From NCBI GenBank assembly GCA_943328915.2, contig CALQBW020000012.1, positions 1 through 32,794 of the forward strand: a stretch of DNA of 32,794 nucleotides, written 5' to 3'. Shown here one piece after another: positions 23,932-31,333 of the stretch. The DNA is from Singulisphaera sp. GP187 (GTDB lineage Bacteria; Chloroflexota; Chloroflexia; Chloroflexales; Roseiflexaceae). The position numbers and the translations under genes are program-made. Below the pieces are notes generated by a model. The model was given only the letters and a program-made list of their open reading frames with translations. It had not been told where the DNA came from and made no database searches. The number at the start of each line of letters is the position of its first letter. The stretch's first letter is position 1.

Positions 23932-24750
23932 CGACGACAAATGTTCGCCGAGGATGAGCACTGCCAGAATCGTCGAGGTGAGTGGTTCACACAAGGTGAG
24001 GGTCGTCGCAGTGGTGGCAGTCACCTGCTGCAAGCCCCGCACATACAACACATAACTAATACCGGTGGGGACGAGGGCCAAATAACCTAACCCTAGCCAC
24101 GCGAGTGGTGACAATGCCAGGTCGACTGGTTGGGTCAAAACCAACACCCCCGTCAGCGCCACTGCCGCCACGCTAAACATATAGGCCAACGGTGTGGCGG
24201 GGGCGTGATGGGGCGCGACTTGGCGCGATACAATGGCCATAATGCTATAGCAGACCCCCGCAGTGACGGCACAACTTACCCCAAAGAGCAGAGAGCCACC
24301 CACGCTGGGTTTGCCGCCATAAACGAGCAACACTGCCCCGCCAACCGCCCCAAGTAATGCCCACCACTGCCCGCGTCGTAAGCGTTCATGCAACATGATA
24401 CGAGCTACCACCGCAGTGACGATAGGGGCACTACATATATTACACATAACCGCCAAGGCCACGCCGATTTGCGGAATAGCGGCAAAATACGCAACTTGAT
24501 AGCCAGCAAAAGCGAAGCCACCCAGCACTATCAAGAGATGATGACGTGCAGGCATGGCAAACCTCCACCGCCCACTCACCACCCGGTGCCAGCCCAGCAA
24601 TAAAGGAGCAGCAAACACCAAGCGTATCGCGCCGACGGTCAATGGTGCAATGGTCAAGCTCCCAAAGAGCGCTGAAACGACGACGCCAATGCTCCCCCAC
24701 AAGACGGCTGCAATTACCACCAATCCCATACCTGCAATTTTTTTTGACAT
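23782..24750 (-). CDS. EamA/DMT-family transporter (second of three)
   Basis: Inner-membrane drug/metabolite transporter; 322 residues with about ten membrane segments in two EamA halves. 'VVIAAVLWGSIGVVVSALFG' opens the first, and 'CEPLTSTILAVLILGEHLSS' is the signature of the second. After the last membrane segment ('GVMFCCLVVFAWAQAG') comes an unusual polar tail of about 30 residues rich in Gln, Asp, His and Gly, encoded opposite the end of the convergent membrane-protein gene. The ATG at 24750 has AGGG upstream. It is divergent from the M20 peptidase gene. Substrate unknown. Confidence 0.87.
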   Translation of the reverse strand: MSKKIAGMGLVVIAAVLWGSIGVVVSALFGSLTIAPLTVGAIRLVFAAPLLLGWHRVVSGRWRFAMPARHHLLIVLGGFAFAGYQVAYFAAIPQIGVALAVMCNICSAPIVTAVVARIMLHERLRRGQWWALLGAVGGAVLLVYGGKPSVGGSLLFGVSCAVTAGVCYSIMAIVSRQVAPHHAPATPLAYMFSVAAVALTGVLVLTQPVDLALSPLAWLGLGYLALVPTGISYVLYVRGLQQVTATTATTLTLCEPLTSTILAVLILGEHLSSSAWFGAGVMFCCLVVFAWAQAGHTRQQAQSDNHDQYDGHDGPSRTATGR

Positions 24751-24772
24751 GCCACCCTACTTAAAGTGATGG

Positions 24773-24789
24773 ATTTGATACAATCAAAT
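24773..24789. promoter_or_regulatory. Inverted repeat between divergent EamA and M20 genes
   Basis: ATTTGAT (24773-24779) and ATCAAAT (24783-24789) form a perfect 7-base inverted repeat with a 3-base spacer. It lies 22 bases upstream of the EamA start and 73 bases upstream of the M20 start, where it could bind a dimeric regulator of both genes. No regulator gene is adjacent. Confidence 0.35.
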
Positions 24790-24862
24790 ATACAAGGTTT
24801 TCGCGCAACCTTGGTATCTTTCGATTTCCACTTCGTTGTTTTTACATTAGACGGAGCACTTC

Positions 24863-25993
24863 ATGGATCGCACCATTCAATTTTTACATGATATGACCGC
24901 TATTGACTCTGTCAATCCCGATTTGGTGCCCGGTGGCGCAGGCGAGCAGGCCATGGCTTCATATATTGCCGAAACGCTCAGCCGTGCCGGCTTGAGCGTC
25001 CAGCTCCAAGAAGTCGTGCCAGGGCGCGCAAATGTCATCGCCATCGCCAAAGGCAACGGCGGCGGCAAGTCGCTCATCCTCAATGGCCACACCGATACCG
25101 TTGGGGTAGCGGGCATGACCAATCCCCACACCCCCCGCATCGATGGCAATCGCTTGTATGGCCGCGGCGCCTATGACATGAAGGCCGGCGTGGCTGCCTG
25201 TATGAGTGCCGCCATCAATGCCATGCATATTCCCCGCCGCGGCGATGTGCTCTTCACTGCCGTGGTCGACGAAGAATACGCCAGCATCGGCACCGTGGCG
25301 CTCCTGCGCACCCACCACGCCGACGCCGCGATTGTGACCGAACCGACCGGGCTCGATATGGGCATCGCCCATAAAGGATTTGTGTGGTATGCCATCGACG
25401 TACAAGGCAAAGCGGCCCACGGCTCGCAACCGACCCTCGGCATCGACGCGATTGTACGGGCAGGCCGGGTGCTGACCCGCATCGAAGCGCTTGATCTGGA
25501 TTTGCGGCGAGGTCAGCACCCATTGCTCGGCGGGGGCTCCATCCATGCCTCACTGATTAGCGGTGGCCAAGAATTATCGAGCTACCCCGAGCACTGCCGC
25601 ATTTGGCTCGAGCGCCGCACGGCCCCGCCCGAAAGTATCAGCGAGGCGACTGCCCAACTCACTGCCATATTGGCAGAACTCCACGCCGCCGACCCCACCT
25701 TTGCCGCCACGCTCCACGTCGATTTGAGCCGCCCATGGTTCGAAATCAGCGCCGCTGCCCCCATCGTGCAATTGGTGCGCCAATGGACCAGCCATCATAC
25801 GCATCGTACCCCTGCCACGATAGGGTCGTTTGGCTGGATGGAAACGTCGTTGTTCGACACTGCCGGCATCCCTACTTTGTCGTTTGGCCCCGGTGGAGCC
25901 GGCGCCCATGCCGTCGAAGAATGGGCCGACATCGATCAGACCATCCAATGCGCCACGATTTTGACCAGCGTTTTAACCGAGTTTTGTCAATAA
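24863..25993 (+). CDS. M20-family metallohydrolase (ArgE/DapE/CPG2-like)
   Basis: Cytoplasmic di-zinc amidohydrolase of the acetylornithine deacetylase, succinyl-diaminopimelate desuccinylase and carboxypeptidase G2 group; 376 residues. Zinc and catalytic residues are all visible: His76 and Asp78 in 'NGHTDTV', bridging Asp105 in 'YGRGAYDMKAG', Glu137-Glu138 in 'VVDEEYAS', and a late His in 'GAGAHAVEEW'. A dimerisation lid lies at about 170-280 ('AHKGFVWYAIDVQGKAAHGS'). The substrate cannot be told from motifs, and no arginine or lysine biosynthesis genes flank it. GGAG precedes the ATG at 24863. The glycerate kinase gene follows after 22 bases on the same strand, so they are likely co-transcribed. 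Confidence 0.9.
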   Translation: MDRTIQFLHDMTAIDSVNPDLVPGGAGEQAMASYIAETLSRAGLSVQLQEVVPGRANVIAIAKGNGGGKSLILNGHTDTVGVAGMTNPHTPRIDGNRLYGRGAYDMKAGVAACMSAAINAMHIPRRGDVLFTAVVDEEYASIGTVALLRTHHADAAIVTEPTGLDMGIAHKGFVWYAIDVQGKAAHGSQPTLGIDAIVRAGRVLTRIEALDLDLRRGQHPLLGGGSIHASLISGGQELSSYPEHCRIWLERRTAPPESISEATAQLTAILAELHAADPTFAATLHVDLSRPWFEISAAAPIVQLVRQWTSHHTHRTPATIGSFGWMETSLFDTAGIPTLSFGPGGAGAHAVEEWADIDQTIQCATILTSVLTEFCQ

Positions 25994-26015
25994 AAACGCC
26001 GCCAAGGAGCGACTC

Positions 26016-27323
26016 ATGACATCAACGCGGCGTTTTGCCACAGCCACCAGCCAAAATAATCCCCACGGCGCTACCCTCGAAGCGATGCTGGCCGCAGCCA
26101 CCCAGGCTGCCAACCCACAACAACAAATCACCCGCGCCATTCGCGGCGATGCAACGGGGGTCACGATTGGGGGCACCCACTACACCCCCACCAGTGTAGT
26201 GCTTTTGGCCGTGGGGAAAGCGGCCTTGACGATGGCGGATGCTGCCATGCAGAGCCTCGGCGCACGCGTGTCACACGGGCTGGTCATCTACAAAGACGAT
26301 GATGGCACGCCTCGCCACCCGCAACTGGTCTATCACGCTGCCGGACACCCGGTGCCTGATGCACGGAGCCTCGCGGCGGGGCAACGTGCCCGCCAACTTG
26401 TGCAACAGACCAGTGCCAATCAGCTAATTGTGGTGCTGTTGTCGGGCGGTGGTTCGGCGCTGATGGTTGATCCGCTACCAGGAATAGATGTAGCCCAGAT
26501 GCAACAGTTGACCCGCGATTTGCTGGCAAGTGGCGCCGATATCAACGCCATCAATACCATCCGCCGGCGTATTGATTTAGTCAAAGGAGGGGGATTGGCC
26601 CGCGCCGCCGGGACTACCCCCATGGTGACGTTGATTTTGTCGGATGTGATTGGCAATCCCTTAGCCGCCATCGCCTCGGGGCCGACGGTTGCCAACCCCG
26701 ATAGTGCCCAGGCTGGCTGGGAAGTGGTCCAACAGGCTGGACTGACCAATCTCCCTCCCGCAATCACCACTGCCTTGACGTCACCATTGCCACCCGATTA
26801 CACCAATTATGCTCCCCCACTCATCATTGGCGACATCCAGCAAGCAATTACGGCGGCGGCGCAAGTGGCCCAGCAGGCCGGTTACACGCCATTCATCCTG
26901 AGTGACACTCTCAATGGCGAAGCGCGCGAAGTAGGCCGCACCCTCGGGCATATTGCCGCCTACCATGCCCGCCACGGCCAACACCTGTGCCTACTCGCCG
27001 GCGGCGAGACGACGGTCACGTTGCGGGGGAGCGGGCTTGGCGGGCGCAACCAAGAACTCGCACTTGGGGCGGCACTCAGCATCCAAAACATCCCCAAACT
27101 CATCTGCGCCGCCTATGCCAGTGACGGCGGTGATGGCCCAAGCGATGCTGCCGGTGCGGTGGTTGATGGTCAGACGATAGTGCGCGCCAAAGCCGCAGGG
27201 CACGATGCCCTTGACGCCTTGGCGCGCAACGATAGTTATTATTTTTTTGACGCCATCGCTGATTTGCTCAAACCAGGAGCGACCGGCACCAACGTCAATG
27301 ATTTGTTTGTGGCGTTGCTCTAG
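26016..27323 (+). CDS. gckA: Glycerate 2-kinase (GckA/TtuD, MOFRL family)
   Basis: Cytoplasmic kinase that makes 2-phosphoglycerate from D-glycerate and ATP; older annotations call the family hydroxypyruvate reductase (TtuD). The 435-residue protein has the N-terminal DUF4147 domain, with 'VLLAVGKAALTMADAA', 'HPVPDARSLAAGQRA', 'LLSGGGSALM' and 'SDVIGNPLAAIASGPTV'. It also has the C-terminal MOFRL domain, with 'GGETTVTLRGSGLGGRNQEL' and 'SDGGDGPSDAAGAVVDGQT'. AAGGAG precedes the ATG at 26016. It likely shares a transcript with the M20 hydrolase gene 22 bases upstream. Its TAG stop overlaps the antiporter stop by 4 bases. It could feed glycerate from serine, glyoxylate or glycerol routes into lower glycolysis. 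Confidence 0.93.
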   Translation: MTSTRRFATATSQNNPHGATLEAMLAAATQAANPQQQITRAIRGDATGVTIGGTHYTPTSVVLLAVGKAALTMADAAMQSLGARVSHGLVIYKDDDGTPRHPQLVYHAAGHPVPDARSLAAGQRARQLVQQTSANQLIVVLLSGGGSALMVDPLPGIDVAQMQQLTRDLLASGADINAINTIRRRIDLVKGGGLARAAGTTPMVTLILSDVIGNPLAAIASGPTVANPDSAQAGWEVVQQAGLTNLPPAITTALTSPLPPDYTNYAPPLIIGDIQQAITAAAQVAQQAGYTPFILSDTLNGEAREVGRTLGHIAAYHARHGQHLCLLAGGETTVTLRGSGLGGRNQELALGAALSIQNIPKLICAAYASDGGDGPSDAAGAVVDGQTIVRAKAAGHDALDALARNDSYYFFDAIADLLKPGATGTNVNDLFVALL

Positions 27324-28480
27324 TCACCCGTAGGTACCGGGGGCATTACCCAGCGCAGTAGCGGCGGTGTAACCAACGTAGTGACCAGTGTCATGACGAT
27401 AAGTGCCGAAAAAACCGTGCCACTAATCGCCCCCGCCGCTAACGCCGCCCCTGCGAGGACCAAGGCCACTTCGCCCCGCGACACCATACCGGCGCCAACA
27501 GTCAGTGCGGGGCGCCACGACATGCCACCAATCCGGGCGCCCAACCCACCCCCGATGAGTTTGGTCACAATCGCCACCACCGTAATCACTGCAATCACCA
27601 ACGGTGCCGAGAATACATCGTTTGGTGCTACTTGTAAGCCAATATTGACAAAAAAGATAGGGATAAAAAAAGCATACCCCACCGTGGCGGTGCCATCGAG
27701 GGCGATATGTTTGGCGTCGAGGTGGCGCGTCGCCAAAATTCCGAGTATATAGGCACCGGTAATCGCCGCCACACTCCCTAGTGATTCAGCAGCCCAGGCA
27801 TACAACAACACCAGCGCCATCAAAATCGTCAAGGCGGCTTCGCGGTGGGGTAGGCGATGCTCTAAGCGCACGAGCAACGGCAACAGCCGGTCGCCAACAA
27901 ACCATGCTATGGGCAGAAAGAGCGTCATTTTGAGCAAGGTCATGCCCAAATCACCGACACCCGTAATGACATTGATGACCACGGCAAAAATCAACACGCC
28001 AAGCACATCATCGATAACGGCGGCACCGAGGATGACACTGCCGATTTGGGTACGCATTTGGCCCATTTCACGCAATGTTTGGGCCGAAATACTGACGCTT
28101 GTGGCCATCAACACTGCCCCAATCAATGCCCCAGTCTGCCAATCAAAGCCAAATGCAACCATCGCACTTGCGCCACCCACTAGGGGCAACACGATACCAC
28201 CAAAGGCCGCCAAGAATGCTGGTCGGCCAACGGCGCGCATCGCGACCATGTCAGTTTCCATCCCCGCCATAAACATCAAGAGTACGACGCCTATTTCGGC
28301 CATGACCGCGGTTGTTTCGTTGGGAGTAATCCAACCGAGGACGGCAGGACCAAGAATTAAGCCAATCAATAATTCACCAAACACTGATGGCATCCCGATG
28401 CGCATACTCAGCACGCCGGCCACTTTGGCAGCTATCAACATGCCGGCGATCGGCACTAATGCATAAATCACGTGGTGCAT
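27320..28480 (-). CDS. CPA2-family cation/proton antiporter
   Basis: Inner-membrane sodium or potassium/proton exchanger; 386 residues and about 12-13 membrane segments with no cytoplasmic RCK/TrkA-N domain. The ion-binding pair of adjacent aspartates is present in 'GAAVIDDVLGVLIFAVV', as in electrogenic NapA-type CPA2 proteins. The first segments 'FGELLIGLILGPAVLGWI' and 'MAEIGVVLLMFMAGMETDM' are typical of the family. The ATG at 28480 with GGAAAG ten bases upstream was chosen; a TTG nine bases earlier is possible. Probable role: pH and sodium homeostasis. It is divergent from an EamA gene across a region with an 18-base palindrome. Confidence 0.9.
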   Translation of the reverse strand: MHHVIYALVPIAGMLIAAKVAGVLSMRIGMPSVFGELLIGLILGPAVLGWITPNETTAVMAEIGVVLLMFMAGMETDMVAMRAVGRPAFLAAFGGIVLPLVGGASAMVAFGFDWQTGALIGAVLMATSVSISAQTLREMGQMRTQIGSVILGAAVIDDVLGVLIFAVVINVITGVGDLGMTLLKMTLFLPIAWFVGDRLLPLLVRLEHRLPHREAALTILMALVLLYAWAAESLGSVAAITGAYILGILATRHLDAKHIALDGTATVGYAFFIPIFFVNIGLQVAPNDVFSAPLVIAVITVVAIVTKLIGGGLGARIGGMSWRPALTVGAGMVSRGEVALVLAGAALAAGAISGTVFSALIVMTLVTTLVTPPLLRWVMPPVPTGD

Positions 28481-28500
28481 GGTCAACAATCTTTCCGTCT

Positions 28501-28518
28501 TCTACGCGCGCGCGTAGA
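28501..28518. promoter_or_regulatory. Perfect 18-base palindrome in a divergent promoter region
   Basis: TCTACGCGCGCGCGTAGA reads the same on both strands. It lies 20 bases upstream of the antiporter ATG and 69 bases upstream of the EamA ATG, so one bound protein could control both. The core is a run of alternating C and G, which can also adopt Z-DNA. The binding protein is unknown. Confidence 0.45.
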
Positions 28519-28587
28519 CCAATCTATCCGATACTTTTTCCGCATACAATAGCCTCAACGCATATTTCATTATACAAGGGTTTCACC

Positions 28588-29442
28588 ATGACGACGACCC
28601 GTAAGGCTTGGTTCGCCCTGATTGCCGGCGCTATCATTATTAGTACATCACCAATTGTGGTCAAAATGGCCGGCGTACCAGGGACGTCGTCAGCTTTTTA
28701 TCGTGTTTTTATCGGATTTTTATCCCTTTTGCCGTTGTTTTTTTGGCGAAAACCAACCGGCATACCGACGGGTAAGACGCGTTGGGCAATTATCGCTGGG
28801 GGGTTATTTTTTGCCATCGACTTAGTCTTGTGGAATGAGGGGCTGATGCGGTCGCCGGCGGCTAGTGCATCGTTGATGGCCAATAGCGCCCCGCTGTGGG
28901 TCGGGTTAGCGTCGATGCTGTTGTTCAAAGAAAAACTGACCCGTAATTATTGGATCGGACTTGCCATCGCCATGGTGGGCATGGTGGTAGTGGCTAGTGG
29001 CGCTTTGCAGATTAGTCCCAACGATTTGTTTGGATTGTCACTGGCGGCCGGGGCAAGTTTTTGTTATGCCGGCTATATTTTGAGCACACGCCACGCTCGC
29101 GGTGGCACCGATACCATCACCTTTATGGTCTGGTCATTGGCGATTGCAAGTATTGTAATTTACCCGATTGCGTTGTGGCTCGGGACACCGTTGTGGGGCT
29201 TTGATTTGCGCTCCTGGTTGTTTATATTGTTCTTGGGGATATTCACCCAATCCATCGGCTGGATTGCCATCAACTATGCCCTCGGCCATTTGCCCGCCCC
29301 GATTACCTCGGTCGCATTGCTCGGGCAAGTCGTGCTGGCGGCGTTGCTGGCAGTCCCGTTACTGGGTGAGCCGATTCGGGCGAGTCAATTGATTGGCGGC
29401 GCATTTATTTTGGCCGGGATTGTGTTAGTCAATCGCAAATGA
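28588..29442 (+). CDS. EamA/DMT-family transporter (third of three)
   Basis: Inner-membrane drug/metabolite transporter of 284 residues with ten membrane segments. The two EamA halves carry 'APLWVGLASMLLFKEKLT' in the first and 'SVALLGQVVLAALLAVPLLGE' in the second. The ATG at 28588 has AAGGG seven bases upstream and begins the first membrane segment; a longer in-frame reading extends back through the palindromic promoter region and the antiporter gene and is not credible. The fmt gene starts 45 bases downstream on the same strand, so both may share a transcript. Substrate unknown. Confidence 0.9.
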   Translation: MTTTRKAWFALIAGAIIISTSPIVVKMAGVPGTSSAFYRVFIGFLSLLPLFFWRKPTGIPTGKTRWAIIAGGLFFAIDLVLWNEGLMRSPAASASLMANSAPLWVGLASMLLFKEKLTRNYWIGLAIAMVGMVVVASGALQISPNDLFGLSLAAGASFCYAGYILSTRHARGGTDTITFMVWSLAIASIVIYPIALWLGTPLWGFDLRSWLFILFLGIFTQSIGWIAINYALGHLPAPITSVALLGQVVLAALLAVPLLGEPIRASQLIGGAFILAGIVLVNRK

Positions 29443-29487
29443 TGCACGCAGTATAATTACGGTACATTGCACACCAAAAGGGGCCCC

Positions 29488-30453
29488 ATGCGGATAATCT
29501 ACCTCGGTACTCCCCAATTAGCCACCATCCCCCTCGCGGCATTGGCCAACATTCCCGGCATCGAGATTGTGGCGGTTATCACGCAACCCGACCGCCCCAG
29601 TGGGCGCGGCCGCCAACTCACGCCGCCTCCAGTCAAAATCATGGCGCAGGATCTTGGTATCGCCACGATTCTGCAACCCGAAACCCTCAAAGACGATGCC
29701 GTGGTAGCCCAAATCGCCGCACTCGAACCCGACATGGGAGTGGTCGCTGCCTATGGTGAGATTTTGCGCAAAAACGTCCTCGCCATCCCGCGGCACGGCT
29801 ACCTCAACATCCACCCCTCGTTGTTACCGTTGCACCGCGGCCCCGCCCCAGTGACCAGTGCCATCCTCGCCGGTGATCACGACGTCGGGGTATCGGTGAT
29901 CCAACTCGGCAGCAAAATGGACGCTGGGCCGATCCTCGCCCAGCACCGCCGCCCCATGCCCTCAGATGCACGCGCCGGCACATTGACCGAAGCATTGTTC
30001 CATGTCGGTGCCCAGATGTTGTGCGATGTCATCATGCCGTACGCCGCTGGCACCCTGATACCGACTCCCCAAGACGAACAGTTCGCCAGTTACATCGGGT
30101 TGCTTAGTCGTGACAATGGCCGGATCGATTGGCATCAACCGGCCACGACCATCGAACGCATGATCCGGGCCTATGACCCATGGCCTGGTACCCACACAAC
30201 CGTCCTCGGCCAACCACTCCGCATTCTGCAGGCAAGCTTCACCAACATCAACGGAAACCATACCCCAGGCAGCGTGATTGATGGAGTAGACGGCGTGGTC
30301 GTGGTCTGCGGACAAGGTGCATTGTTACTCCTGCACGTGCAACCTGCCGGTGGCAAAGCAATGGTGGCGAGCGATTGGCGACGCGGATTGCGCTCCTTGC
30401 CGGTGTTCGGTGAGCCGAATCTACCCTTGCCAGGTACGCATTTTAACGGTTAA
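29488..30453 (+). CDS. fmt: Methionyl-tRNA formyltransferase
   Basis: Transfers a formyl group from 10-formyltetrahydrofolate to Met-tRNA, which bacteria need for normal translation initiation; cytoplasmic. The 321-residue length matches the family (about 310-320). N-terminal 'IIYLGTPQLATIPL', 'ITQPDRPSGRG' and the catalytic triad are visible: Asn107 and His109 in 'LNIHPSLLPLHRGPAPV' and Asp145 in 'KMDAGPIL', corresponding to N106, H108 and D144 of E. coli Fmt. The C-terminal domain follows from about residue 205 ('IGLLSRDNGRIDW'). AAGGGG precedes the ATG at 29488. The usual partner, peptide deformylase (def), is not adjacent. Confidence 0.95.
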   Translation: MRIIYLGTPQLATIPLAALANIPGIEIVAVITQPDRPSGRGRQLTPPPVKIMAQDLGIATILQPETLKDDAVVAQIAALEPDMGVVAAYGEILRKNVLAIPRHGYLNIHPSLLPLHRGPAPVTSAILAGDHDVGVSVIQLGSKMDAGPILAQHRRPMPSDARAGTLTEALFHVGAQMLCDVIMPYAAGTLIPTPQDEQFASYIGLLSRDNGRIDWHQPATTIERMIRAYDPWPGTHTTVLGQPLRILQASFTNINGNHTPGSVIDGVDGVVVVCGQGALLLLHVQPAGGKAMVASDWRRGLRSLPVFGEPNLPLPGTHFNG

Positions 30454-30588
30454 CACAAAAATGCTCTAGTATATTACCCATTACGGGCGTCTCGCATCCC
30501 CAACAGGGTTTTTGCAACAAAAAATAGCACATTACAGTAGTATGCATAACATAATTTATCGCATCAAGCGGTCAAAGAGAGGGAACAA

Positions 30589-31017
30589 ATGAATAGTTTC
30601 GCTTCTTTTTTATGGGTGATTGGACTCGTATGGGCGGTATGGTGGATTATTGGCCGACTATTTGGGCGGAGCAACCGTGGCGGCACCAACACCGGTAATA
30701 ACGGTTTGGGGCAACAGCCCAATTCGCCGAACAGTACCGGGGCGTTCCTCGGCGGGATGGGCGTAGGGTGGTTGTTTGGGAATGGGCAGCAACACGATCA
30801 CCACCACCACATCAACAATAATGACACAATTATTGATTCCAACAATGACGGTATTCCTGATGCCGCATACGAACAGGACCGTGGTGCCGTATGGGACAAT
30901 GATACCAACGATTACGATAATAATGGCGGGGTGGACAGCAATCAACACGACAATAGTGGCGGGTGGGACGGCGATAATAGTGATAGCGGCGGTGGGTGGG
31001 GGAGTGATTCTGCGTAA
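30589..31017 (+). CDS. Small membrane protein with Asn/Asp/Gly/His-rich tail
   Basis: Family not recognised. The 142-residue product begins with one membrane segment (about 5-23, 'FLWVIGLVWAVWWIIG') followed by 'RLFGRSNRGG'. Next come a Gly/Asn-rich stretch, a short Gly-rich hydrophobic patch ('GAFLGGMGVGWLFG'), a His cluster (residues about 69-74), and a strongly acidic Asn/Asp/Gly/Ser tail. The tail holds 'DSNNDGIPD', which matches the Asp/Asn spacing of thrombospondin type 3-like calcium loops. Metal binding by the His cluster and calcium binding by the tail are inferences. GAGGG upstream supports the ATG at 30589. There is one loop only, so it is not a classic repeat protein. Confidence 0.72.
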   Translation: MNSFASFLWVIGLVWAVWWIIGRLFGRSNRGGTNTGNNGLGQQPNSPNSTGAFLGGMGVGWLFGNGQQHDHHHHINNNDTIIDSNNDGIPDAAYEQDRGAVWDNDTNDYDNNGGVDSNQHDNSGGWDGDNSDSGGGWGSDSA

Positions 31018-31034
31018 TAGTGCCGATAGTTTGA

Positions 31035-31064
31035 TGTAACCCTATGTCCTATGGAAGGGTTACA
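31035..31064 (+). terminator. Hairpin after the small membrane-protein gene
   Basis: TGTAACCCT (31035-31043) pairs with AGGGTTACA (31056-31064) around a 12-base loop, 17 bases after the stop codon. There is no T tract, so termination would be weak or factor-assisted. Confidence 0.4.
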
Positions 31065-31263
31065 CGGATGGCAGGAATATTTTGCTTTACGGTCATTGGG
31101 GCGTTGATTGGCAGCAGCGTGGTCCAGGGGTAAATAGCGACCAATCCTGGTATCAATAAGCGCATCGGCATATTCATCATCAGGACCATTCCCACACTCA
31201 CCATCATCATTAGCACATCGGTTTGAGCGACAACGCACCCCTGTATTTTTCAATCCAACGTGT

Positions 31264-31296
31264 GTGCGCCGATGGGAACAGTTCCCATCGGCGCAC
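31264..31296. repeat. Long palindrome: 16-base-pair inverted repeat with one-base spacer
   Basis: The arms 31264-31279 and 31281-31296 are exact reverse complements around a single A. The repeat ends 37 bases upstream of the SGNH hydrolase ATG. There is no T tract on either strand, so it is not a standard terminator; a regulator site, cruciform-forming element or dispersed repeat are the alternatives. Confidence 0.6.
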
Positions 31297-31333
31297 CGTC
31301 ACAAGCATACTCTCCTTACCCAGAGGAATTTTC

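Larger units (their letters stand above)
31018..31333. other. Intergenic region with two hairpins
   Basis: This 316-base region holds no supported gene. A 9-base-pair hairpin follows the small membrane-protein gene (31035-31064), and a 33-base near-perfect palindrome (31264-31296) precedes the SGNH hydrolase gene. The roughly 200 bases between them show nothing recognisable. Confidence 0.5.

Noticed and set aside
24959-25546. A 195-codon open frame on the minus strand
   Set aside because: It is antisense to the M20 hydrolase, whose metal ligands are all in place; long open shadows are common in this codon usage.
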